Assembly: GCA_009760855.2 (NCBI GenBank)
Contig: WPIO01000027.1
Coordinates: 1,182,001-1,246,000, forward strand
DNA length: 64,000 bases
Origin: Cristatella mucedo
Taxonomy: Eukaryota; Bryozoa; Phylactolaemata; Cristatellidae
Direction of reading: 5' to 3'
Made by a program: the position numbers and the translations under genes. Shown here one piece after another: positions 50,415 to 62,300 of this stretch (positions are counted from its first letter, which is position 1; the number at the start of each line of letters is the position of its first letter). The notes under the pieces were generated by a model. It was not told the DNA's origin. It saw only the letters and a program-made list of their open reading frames with translations, and did no database searches.

Positions 50415-51645
50415 TAATATAAATAAGACATTTACTAGGAAATAGGGAGTAAATCAGGGCTCCGTGCTAGGTCCGGTTCTTTTTACGGTTTATACTCTCC
50501 CTCTTGCTGATTTGATTGCCAAGCACAATCTAGGCTTTCACTTCTATGCGAATGACACTCAGTTGTACCTTTGCTTTGATCCCTCCCAGCCTTCGAGCAC
50601 CTCAAATTCTCTCAAGTCACTTGCTGCATGCATTGATGATATCCGCACATGGATGTCAGCACATTTTCTAAAACTAAACGATGATAAAACTAACTTACTA
50701 GTTATGGACAAACCCAGTGTGATTCGGAGATTGGAAAGGCTGACTCTCAAAATTGGCTCTGCCAGCATATCTCCTGTCAAATCAGCTCGAAATCTATGTG
50801 TCATATTCCAAAGCGACCTCTCCTTAGACGACCATATCAGCTCTACAGTCGGATCTGCCTATTTTCAGCTTCATAACATTGCTAAAATTCGGGCTTGTTT
50901 AGATAATGATTCCACGTCCAAGTTGGTCCATGCATTCGTGACATCCCGTCTCGACTTCTGCAACTCACTGCTTACTGGCCTACCAGCATGTGCGATCAGG
51001 CGATTGCAGCTGGTGCAGAACTCTGCAGCTAGGCTTGTCTGTCGTGAGCGTCGCAGTTGCCACATTACTCCACTTCTCGCCGACCTGCACTGGCTACCAG
51101 TCAAGCAACGGATCGACTTCAAGGTTTTGTCGCTCACTTTTAGGTCCCTTCATTCTATGGCTCCAGCCTATCTCTCAGATATACTACCCCATCAGGCCAA
51201 GCATCGTACCACCTGCTTTTCGGAATCCGACAGTCTACAAATACCTCGTGCAAACATTAAATCCTTTGGAGACCGTGCAATTAGTTCGCATGCTCCCAAA
51301 GCCTGGAACTCCCTCCCGACCTGCATCAGAACATCCCCTGACCTGACCACATTTAAAAGGAACTTAAAAACACACCTATTTAGGACAGCATTTAGTGGGT
51401 CCCGTTGATTCGTCCATCGTGTGCTTATGCGTGCTGACACTGTGCATGCTGCCACTAACGACATTTGCATGCTGACCCTGTCCATATCACCCCTAACCAT
51501 ATTATTCATTTTGTTTGTTTTGCAAGCATGATTTTATTTACCATTCAATTGAATTTCCCTTTGCAGCAAATGTAAAGCGCCTAGAAAGAGATTAAGTTCT
51601 CTGAGGGCGCTTTATCAAGTGCATTATTATTATTACTATTATATA
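50415..51645 (+). mobile_element. LINE-A, longest and best-preserved copy
   Basis: The frame is open 50464-51408 (314 codons, no internal stop), starting within the RT at LGPVLFTVYTLPLADLIAKH. Then FHFYANDTQLYLCFDPSQPS (catalytic box YAND), [117 protein letters not shown]. Full 3' UTR, perfect 9-bp hairpin and (ATT)n follow. 5'-truncated: no endonuclease domain. Confidence 0.85.
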
Positions 51646-52288
51646 GGCAGATGGCTGACTTCCCTTGCAGTCGGCATTTCAACTTCAATGACACCATTAC
51701 ATAAATAAGAGCAGGCTTGATCGTCATCTTAAGTTGTCCAACGGCTTCAGGTCGAGCGAAGTCTCAGTTTGATGCTGCAACACAAAAATAGGTACAGCGG
51801 CACGATCCTCATCGGAAACCACCATGACGAGATGCTCATACACGCATAATCTCGTTTATATAGCACTGCCTACTTTAAAATACCCAATCGATGCATAAAT
51901 GTATTGAAAACCGTAGATACAATGCCAAATGAATTGCTCTACAACCGAAACGTTTGTTAGTTCGGGTACTTATCGCTTTAGGCAGTCATTACCTCCTGTA
52001 GGCACACAGAAGTGAAATAAATGGATGTGCGCATTGCTTTGAGTGCTCAATCGCCGGTCACGTGCTCTAGCTTACCAACATTTTCATAAAATAGTGTTCA
52101 AAACAGACGCTGCATGCAGTCTGGTTTTGCTGAGCACGCTACCATGTCTGGGGGGGGGGCGACGACGAGCATTAATCTCTGGTTCCTACACATTTTCACG
52201 CCTTGCCGCAACGTAATCCGACGCCATGCTTTGCCATCCGTTGCTTCGAGCAGACGACTCCTGATGCCACTTCTCACACAATTCGACC
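51646..52288. promoter_or_regulatory. Upstream region of PITP copy 2
   Basis: 643 bp between a LINE-A tail and the copy 2 ATG. It contains a 9-base G run (52151-52159) and no recognised repeat. Little resemblance to the HAGH/copy 1 spacer was noticed. Promoter role is inferred from position only. Confidence 0.3.
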
Positions 52289-55200
52289 ATGGTTTTAATT
52301 AAGGAATTGTGAGTAAGAGATTCAAAATTGTTTTAATTCGTTGCTATTTTCAGTCGGGCGGCCACTGACGGTTACTAGAAGCTGGGCTACACGGTTGATA
52401 TCTGCCGGGACACGCCTCTTCCACCGGTTTTGACCTGCCCCTCAATAATCGTACCTTGCGATTTCCGCAACTGAGACAGAATGGTCTTACGGTGAAACAA
52501 GCGAAAAATTTACATGTGGGTTAAAATCTTTGTTTTGGATGTACTTGTATCTCGTTTGCAGTTGTTTCGAATCTTTATGTTAAACTGGCGGTCGATAACG
52601 CCGTTGAGACTTTAAATTGTCGGCACAGTGCTGTCGGTTGCCTTGCCAACCATTGCGTTCTTGATCGGACCGACTCTTCTAGGCGACGCAGACCACTTCG
52701 TGTTCTTGACCGTGCGAATCAAATAGGGTACTTTCCCCGGTCGAAGGAATGGACCCCTATCCAGTGTCGTTCCTAGGGTATTGTTCGCCCTGGGACAAAC
52801 TCCACAGATGGCCCCCGTATTAGGCGCCCATTTGGTGTGTCCCTCTGATCCAGCGCCCGGGACATATGCCCCCTGCCCTCTTCGGCACGCCACTACCCCT
52901 TATTGTTTGTGGACCAGCCGAAGTTGGTCAGCCGAGTGCCTTCTGAACCCTCAACGTCAGATTTTATGTTGGACATAGACGGCATAAAAAGAGGATCTGT
53001 GGTTCCACTAGGCTTTCCTCCCACTAAACAATAACAGGCCTTGTTAGACTCAGGAGTTGAACCCGAGTAATATGTTACCTCAAATGATGACCAAACCACG
53101 AAGACCAGGCGAGTGTTACACCTGTGTAGGTTCTCTTTTACTCGCAATACTCAGGCCTAGACAGCTAGCGTAGCTTATTTGGTAGCCAACTGCTCAAGTT
53201 CCTATTACAATTAAGCTGAATTGAGGAGCGTAGACAAAGTGATGGAAGTTTGGAAAAGCGACCAAAGATCGGACAGTCAATTATAGCCAGTGAAGTCACA
53301 TTAAGATTAGCAGAAGATGAAAATTAAGCAGAAGTTAACAAGTATTTCTGAAGAATTGAGTGCAGACTTCATACTAGCATCTGTTTTAGGTTAATCGTAA
53401 GAAAACCAACCCTACTGTTGCTTGTGTTTTCGAAGGCCAAACTTGATAAGGGGCTGTTTCCTAGCAATTCAGATCGGCCTTCTTTTGATCTGTGATAATA
53501 ATAATAATACATTTGCTATAGCAATCTCAAAGAAGTCGATCTCTTTCTAGGCACTTTACATTTGCTGCAAAGGAAGCACGATCGAATGATCAAGGGTAGC
53601 ATGCTCAAAGACAATAAATGTAACATGGTTAGGGGTGACATGCACAGGATCAGTATATGGTTAGTGGTAGCATGCACAGTGTCAACTTGCATAAGAACGT
53701 AAAGGACGAATTACATGGACCCATTAAATGCTGTGGTAAGATGTGTTTTTTGTTTGTTTTCAAATGTGTTTAAGTTAGGGGATGTCGTGACACAAGTCAG
53801 AGGTGAGCTCCAGGCTTTGTTAGCATTCGAACCTAAGGTAATATCCATACGTACGAGGTGTAGGTAAACGATAAGATTCCGAAAAGCACGTGGTACAATG
53901 CTTAGCATGGTGGGGTAGTCAGGCTGATGCCAGAGAATAAAGGGACCTAATAGTGAGTGAAAAAACCTTGAAGTCGATCTGTTGCCTGACTTGAGAGCCA
54001 GTGCAGGTCGGTGAGAAGCGGTGTGATGTGGCAACTGCAACGCTCACAACAGACAAGCCTAGCTGCAGAGTTTTGCACTAGCTGCAAGCGCCTGAGTGCA
54101 CAGGCCGGTAGACCAGCAAGCAGTGAGTTACACAAAGCAAGACGGGATGTCACAAATGCATGGATCAATTTAGATGTGGTATCTATGTCTAAGCAAGCCC
54201 GAATTGTAACAATGTTATGTAGCTGAAAGTAGGCAGACATGACTACGGAATTGATGTGGTCGTCTAATGAAATAGGACCCCTAGATTTCGTGCAGATTCA
54301 ACAGGAGATATGCTAGCAGAGCCGATTTTGAGTGTTAGCCTTCCCATTTCTGAATCACACTTGCTTTTCCCATAAGCAGTAAGTTGGTTTGTATCATCAG
54401 TCAATTTAAGAAAGTTTGCTGCCATCCATGAGCGGATGTCATCAATATATGAAGCTAGTGAGTTGAGAGAATTCGGCGTGCTGGGGGCTGAGAGAGATCA
54501 AAGCAAAGGTACAAGATAAAGCCAAGATTAATAAGTTCTGACTAGTTGCCACCCAGTCATTCATCATAATTCTCTTTTTGCTGATTCTCAAAAGTGTTGT
54601 TGGTAAGTGAATCTGTGGATCTTGTGAAAAGACAGAAAAAATATCAAGAAAATGTATCATGGAATTTCATTGACAAACTTACAAAAGCTGATGTTTGCAA
54701 GTAATTAATGATATTCTCTGAAGCTTTGATAATAATAATAAGAAAAGTAAAGTATTTGTGTAAACCAAAAGGACTACCAAATATCTTCCAAGGCACTTAT
54801 AATATGTTGGAAAAGAACCAAGCCGTCCGAAGGACTTGATTGCTGTGCAGAAGCAATTAGTGAACGAACTATCTGCACATGTTTGGCTTGGTTGTAGTGT
54901 CATTGCTTCAGTCCTTCTGGAATCGTCAGCAGCGTTTGACACCACCGATCGAAAGATTTTTATGAGAGATTGAAAATTGACTAGTGAGATTCTGGTGTGA
55001 TTTAAATCATACGTGTGTGACTGCATCCAATCCTTATCGTGTGTGGGGGTCAGCTCATACATAGCTGCTTGGCTACCTGGGGGAGTTTCCAAAGGATTGG
55101 TTCCCAGTCCCTGGCTGTACTCCATATGATCAGGGCCACGCAAAAAGATAGTCAAGACTCACATCATCGACTGTCATTTCATTGCCGACAAAACCCTGCT

Positions 55201-58200
55201 GCAAGGTGAAACTATCCTTTGAATGCTCCATCTTGCTGGATGACATATTCAAGGACTGTCTGGAGGGAGCTGCTATCAAGAAGTTTGCTTGTTCTGCCAG
55301 AACCATAATAGCACCCTTTCCAAAAGTATGAGGTACTTACCGATTATTATTATTATTACCAATTACTGTTAGATTATTAGATGATTAGCGCTCACCAGTT
55401 CAAAATCAATGGCCAGGCTCGAAGGCCACTATTGGAGGGCGTTGCAGCACGGAAATTTACATGAGCTTTAGAGCACAATGGAAAAACCTCGCCAGCGTAA
55501 CCCCTAGTTTGCCTTCTTGTTGAGCTGCGTAGGGAGGTCGATGCATACGGCTACGTGCAGTGCATGCCCGTTGGTGCTGGGTGTACGAGCCGAGCACCTC
55601 ACACATGATGCTTGCACTGTCGTCGTACGGTAGCTAATGGTCCCCATATAGCCACATATAACGGTATGAAGCAGGCTGTTGGCAAATTGGCAAGCATTGT
55701 GAGTACATGTACATGAGTCAAAAGACAGCCAATACAACCAATTTTTTGGCTGGTTTTTCTTTTTAAAGCCGTCGGTAGTTCATTGAGTCCAGTGGAAAAA
55801 AGTGATTTTGTGGTTGTCATAGAAAATATTTGTTAACAGTTTTAAGGATTAATACATGACTTCTCTCATTCAGTTTCCGTTCATTCATTAATTCGTAAAA
55901 ATATATGCAGGAGGTTGTGCATTGCTCACCGAATCGCCTCATTTCCGGTCAAGTGACAGATTGTTCCAACTTATTGGGCAGTGGGAGGAGGTGGGGAGTC
56001 TGGAGACTGCTTTAGCTAGCTGTGTGTGCTTTGAGTTTAGCCGCTATTTTTGTAAGGTGTAAGTAAGCCGACCTCTTAAGTGAACTGAATACTTTTGTTT
56101 ACAGCCGCATTCCATTGCCGATGACAGTGGAGGAGGTAAGCAAACTTCCCCAGCATATCAAGTTGTATTACGGATTCCTAAAAACTTGTGCAGTCCCGTG
56201 CGACCTATCTCGCGCGCGTTCGCTGAATTGGCTCATTATTGGCGTCACTAGCTACTACCCGACGCCGTGGCCGAGTTCAGCAGCTGCCGCTCGCCCTCCC
56301 CCCCCCCCGCCACCCGAGCTTAGGCGCCACCTCGTTCCAGTACCAAGTGGCTCAACTGTACTCGGTCGCCGAAGCTAGCAAGAACGAAACCGGCGGTGGC
56401 GAGGGTATCGAGGTGCTGAAGAACGAACCCTTTACGGGCAAACCGCTGCTAGGCGACAAGTACTCGTCCGGCCAGTACACTCATAAAGTTTATCACGTGG
56501 CCAGGTAGGAGGCGGCTAATTCGATAGCTCCGACCTGGGCTTCGAAGCAACTACTAAACCGGGCTTCCGTTGCTGCTTTCGAGGCGACTTTCCTTTTCGC
56601 CTTGTGCTGCTTTGGCAGCTGGATAGCCGAAGACCTGTCTTCAGCTGCCTTTTTCTCGATCCGCGCCGGAAATCGGCACGTCGGTCACTGCAACGCTGCT
56701 GCGGTCGGCGTCTTGCAGCACGACCAGCTCACTGCCTTCGAATGGCTTCTGTTTGCAGTTGCTGACGCAGTTCGAGCCCACGTTTTTTCCCATGCTCTAC
56801 TGCACAGCCTGACACCGCATCTAGACGGCGAGCTGAGCGCTGCTTGCCGGGGCGCGGCACACGGAGCCGCCGCCGCGGCCGGCCGCCTCGAACTCTTGCC
56901 GCTGCTGATGCCGTGGTAGCTTCTCTTTGCAGTAAAGTGCCGGCATTCCTCCGACTGCTGGCACCCAAGGGAGCCCTGGAGATTCACGAAGAGGCATGGA
57001 ACGCCTATCCCTACAGCAGAACCGTGATAACGGTGCGAGCTGCAGCTGCTTGGTGCCTTGGTTGAAAGCATTTTTTTGTGGCCAACTTCTATGCATCGCA
57101 GTCCATCCGTTCATGTTCATAAGAAGTCTGCAAATTTGTAACTGCTTGATGGGACCGCAGGTTAAGCGAGCTGAAGGGATCGAGTCCTTTACATTTGTTT
57201 TAGTGTTAGCTAAGCATTTCATTTTTTGCCTTGCTTTGACGTGTGACCGTCATTCTGGCCAGCTTTCGTGGCATTTTGCTAAGCCAGGCCTCTCAAAAGG
57301 ACGACAACACCACCAAGATTGCAGCCGTCCAAGGAGATGCACGTAACTTCCGGTGCAAAGTTTAAATGCACGCGACTTTCGGCGTAGTCATACGCGGCTG
57401 TCGTAATCTTGATCGGAAGAGTGCTCTCCCTGGAAAAAGCAAAGCCCTCGACTCGAGGGGAGGGGCACTGTCGAAGTTCGAAGCGCTGGAGCAACCGTGA
57501 ATAGCAGAGCCAATTAGGGCACTGCCTCGACTACAATTTTGATGACTTTAACAAAGCGACATCAATGTAGAGTGGCTTGAAAAGAGCAGTATCGCTCAGC
57601 AGCCACCAAAGCTTTTTTCTCTTTGCTCCTACTGCCACCAGCAGTGACAGCAGCAATGTCGCATGGCTACGGCGATCTTTGCCTGCTGAGACGAGCAACC
57701 GTTTCAATGACCTCGGTTCGGTTCGATCTCGCGAGCTTCCGCCTGCTAGCTGCCCTGCAGGCCGAGCAGCTTGCAGGTGACCTGCTCAGTGCTCAGTGCT
57801 CACTTCGCACAGCCTCCGTGCTGGGCTGGGCATCGGCTACGTATAGTGCTTTGGGCTAGCGCTGCAGCGGCTCCTAAAAAATAAAGGCCTCCGCTACATA
57901 CCCGAAGCAAGCAGCAGGCGGCCAGTCCTTTCTGATGCGAAACAGACACTTGCTAAGCCAGCGCTTCGAAGCAGGGCTGATGAATCGCAGCCCTGCCGAT
58001 AAGTGTAGGTGTACCGACGGTAGCTGAGCACCATAGTGATCGAGAGTGCCAGTGCCTTTTAATTGCAAGTCAGTGCTGTTAACGCAGAGCTGTGTACTAG
58101 ACAGTCGAGGAGAGCCGTCTCTTTCACAGCGTCGAGCCACCAAGTGCAATTCACCAGTTCGCAGCCTAACGTGCAACTGACTGACGATCGCTACAGATGT

Positions 58201-59330
58201 CCAGCTCCTATGGCATAAGCCATATTTTATGAAATCTGTTTCCCAATGCTTATAATTCAGGAATCTCTGATAATTTCAAGCACTGTCACAATCTAGCCGA
58301 TTTAGTATGCACACACTAGTAGCTCGCATGGATGACCAATCGGCAAGCAGAGCTTGCAATTCAACATCCCGATCCTTTAAGTTAGGGCGAAGTGTGATTA
58401 GGAGCATGCAGCATCAGTGTGCCGGTTGTCTCGGTCTTTTGTAGCAGCTGCTGTTTGCAAGCACTCAGGTCTTTGTGTTGCACTGCCGGTTGTGACTGCT
58501 TTTCAGAATCCCGACTACATGAAAGGGAACTTTTACATTATGATAGAGACTCTGCATCTGCCGGATAATGGTCAGTCTGAAAATGTAAGTTTTTTTCGCT
58601 ATGCTTTTGTTGCTTTTCGGTTGTGTCCTTGCCGTGGCTAGCCTTGATAGTAGGGTGCTTTTGTGCAATGTAAAGTACTCGCAAGCACAGTCTCCTGCAG
58701 ATATTGTTGAGCGAATGCCATACGGTGAGGTCCTCCGTGCACATTTCTTTGTGGGATTTGTACATTTAAGACGGTAAATGAGTTTCTTTGGTGCAAAGTA
58801 GACATTTCGAGTGCTGCCCATTGGCAAGGAGAGTTTGCTGTTCGTTCATGGTTCGTGTGTAGCTTAGCTTCAGCTGGCTCATAAAGAAAATTCTGCTAGT
58901 GGAGGCCGCTGCCGTTCAATGCACCGGTACTCCTGGCTGAGCAGCTGCAGGCTTCGGCAGCTGGTCCGCCAGACGGTTACGTCATCGTTGGCGTCATCGT
59001 TGGCGTGAGCAGTTGCAAGGGGATAAATGACAGACACTTGGTAGTCCGCCCAGCAGTGTTTCGAATGCACCGTAGAAGCACTTTGCTCTGAAGTCCTTGC
59101 CACACATGCAGAGCTCGTAGCTGCGAGAGCCTTTTCGGACACGTGACCAACGCCGGTGAGGCTGGGCCGTTATGGACGGCTGCCAGAGAGTCGCAGGAGA
59201 CTGCCTCGATACATCCGGTTATTCTCACGGTAGCCGAATGCGTACGCAAGAAAGAGCACCGTACCTTAATATAACGAGTCAATGTCCATAGCAAAGATCA
59301 GTCTATTCGACGACAGCCACAGAGGGCTAT

Positions 59331-59370
<40 letters not shown>

Positions 59371-62300
59371 CGTGCCTTCTCGACCTCTGAAATGGCCTAG
59401 CAGTCCAAAAGGTTTGCTAACACTTGATCTAGGAAAAAAGCCCGATTCACGTAACAGTCAGTCAGTCAGTCAGTCAGTCAGTCAGTCAGTCAGTCAGTGC
59501 TTTGGGCTCCCTTGTGACCTATAGCTATTGCTGTGAGCTGGACGCTATTGCTGGTTCAGGATATATATGTATATATATATATATATATATATCCTGAACC
59601 AGCAATAGCGTCCAGCTCACAGCAATAGCTATAGGTCACAAGGGAGCCCAAAGCACTGACTGACTGACTGACTGACTGACTGACTGACTGACTGACTGAC
59701 TGACTGACTGACTGACTGTTACGTGAATCGGGCTTTTTTCCTAGATCAAGTGTTAGCAAACCTTTTGGACTGCTAGGCCATTTCAGAGGTCGAGAAGGCA
59801 CGTTAGGCCAGAAGAAACCACGCCTACTCAGCCGGCCGACGGAATAGGCGTGGCCAGTCGAACAAACAATCGAAGCAGACTCGCAGTGATAGGGGTAGAC
59901 ATTTATCATCCCCTGCGGTCCTGCGCTTCTGTTAAATGCGAGCACCCGACACCAATTCTAAAAATAAGTGAAGGCCACAGCTTGACCAACAGTCATGAAG
60001 GGGAACAAACCGCAACTATTCAATTAGGCCCATAATAAATATCTAGCGATGCGTTAGGCCGGACTGGAGTAATGGCTAGAGCGTAACTGGCCTAAAGGCC
60101 GGAGTTCGCCGACCTCTGCCGCAGACGATCGCCTTGCCGGTTCCTAATCAGTACAACTCAAGTACTACTAAGAACTTGGTAGATAAGATTTCGGTAGTCA
60201 TATTCTGGCTAACTTTCCACGGTCGCTCCTTAAATGCAGAGGGTCGCGACCCAGTGGTTAAGGTGCTTTCCCAACCAAGGTTGGGCGCAGTCGTGGGCTC
60301 GAGCCCCGTGGCATATGTGAAGCGCCTGAATAGAGAATAAGTTCTCTTAGGGCGCTATGCAAATGAATTATATTCCTACTTAGTGCTTTTTAATTTTTTA
60401 CGATGCTCTTTGTCAGAGCCGTTGCCGGCTGCTTCGACAGTGGCTCGAAGGTCATTCGATGCGACACTATTAGTCGAATGCATGCATGGCCTTAACACTT
60501 GGAGTTGAGTGACTGGGTGGCTTATCCAGTGGCTGACTCTACATTTACCAAACTTATTGGGTACCTATTGTAGCTGTATAGTAGTTGACAGGACAATTAC
60601 CACCGTCGCATCCCTTGGCCACGACTATAGCTGGCGCAAGCCAGTTCAGCACCCAGCTAATCTGCTGGAGCTCAAGCTAGCTACAGGAAGTTAGCTTACT
60701 CATCCTTTACGGGCTTGGAGTTTGGGAGCATAGCAAGTTTGAGGTGCAACGATAGCCTAATCGTGGCTATGTAACCTAGACACGAGCAGCTAGTCAGGGC
60801 TGCACCTTGGATACGTCTGCTGAACGAGTTCATCTCGATCAAGTCTTCGTGGTGAGCCTTAATGGCTCACTAGGTAAGGCGGTTGCTTTCCGCAACCTCG
60901 GCTCAGAGGTCGTGGGTTCAAATCCTGCGGTGGGCGATCCTGTATCGCCACTGCAAGCGGTGGTGACAGCCGTCAAGGCTCTTCTGTCGCTATACAAAAA
61001 GAGGCTGTTAAATCAGCTAGTATTTATATTTATTTTTTGTAGCATGCTGCAGGAATTGGCACGTGCTCTTGCTTATTGAGCAACCACAAGTTGCTTAAAC
61101 GGAAGCCTCAGGTCTGTGTCGGGTGCATAGGCTGACTGACCGTATCTAGCGAAGAAAGCTCGATAGCACTTGTGGCTAAGCGACTAACGCTACTACAGCA
61201 CGAATAGCTTGATACCTTTTTCGCACGTTCGAATTTCAAGACATTCTACTGCTGCGTACTGTGCAAGGGTTGCAATGATCGAAGGCAATTTCTCCACCGT
61301 AAACGGTAGTGACCCGAGATTACTCGTTGTCGTCGACATGCGATTGAAGGCATCATACATTCGAGGCAGCAGAATGTCTTACATAAAGATTGCTAGTCAA
61401 CGAAAAAATGCCCCACCACTCGGTGGATAGGGGCCCCCTTCGAGCGCTAGCTTGGTCTTTTAGTCAGTTGTAGTCACTTTTAGTCAGAATCTATTGACCT
61501 TTGCTGGCGGTGTGAGTGGCCGACGGAAATGTGGGTCGGGACTGGCCGACCACATTTGCACATGCAACTATTGATGGTAGTGTCGGCCTGCAATGATGGC
61601 ATGCACCACTCAAAGCAAACATCCCTAGCCACCACGGAGGCCCGCTGAATCTCTCTGAAATTAGCTATCTTGCAGGCACTCATCACGTTTCGCGACCGAT
61701 TTGCTCGAATGCGCTCTGCTAGGCTGCACTCAATTACTCGCGAACATCTTCTGTCGGGTTGCTTCAAGCATGGTCACCATTTTGCTACCAAGCGTTTGGG
61801 GCCTACGATAGCTGTTAAATGCATTCTTGCTGTTATTGCTGCGAGTCCAGATACTCATCTTGCAGCAGCCCGGCGCTCCTTATAGTATTCCTTGCTGGAA
61901 GTGAATGCTGTACATTAATTTTCAACCGCTGTGGAACGTGATGATTGCTGGAGCTTTCGGCGATTTTTGTGAAACAGAGCTTGAGTGCTACAGACTTCGA
62001 AATTCGCTGTGGCAGAACTAGCATGGGCCAGGCTAGTTCTGCCACTCAGCTACTGCCTCAGTTTTGCCGGTGCAATGGCGCGTGATTATGAATTATTTAT
62101 GAACTTGATAGCTGACCCTTGATTTTGAACTACAGGCTTGGTCCCTGAATTTGAACTGAAAGCCGCTAATGAAACAGCCACGATAAGGCAGAGGCTTATG
62201 AGATGCTCGATTTATTGTTATTTATGAATGAGATTGGTGTATCACCCACGACCTGGTCACTATATAAGGCATGAGTCAGACCGTGTTCTGCAATGTCGTG

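Noticed and set aside
32289-52291. The two PITP start codons are exactly 20,000 bp apart.
   Set aside because: Intergenic and intronic contents differ greatly between the copies, so the round number is coincidence.
57577-57859. A missed PITP copy 2 exon in intron 4.
   Set aside because: Copy 1 has no exon between exons 4 and 5, and exon 4-5 phases join directly.
59282-59945. Ser-Val-Ser-Gln repeat proteins on both strands.
   Set aside because: They are translations of the GTCA tetranucleotide tracts of the foldback element.
60855-60935. A functional tRNA gene.
   Set aside because: The A and B boxes belong to a SINE-2 head repeated at many loci, followed by a conserved SINE body, without a convincing cloverleaf.
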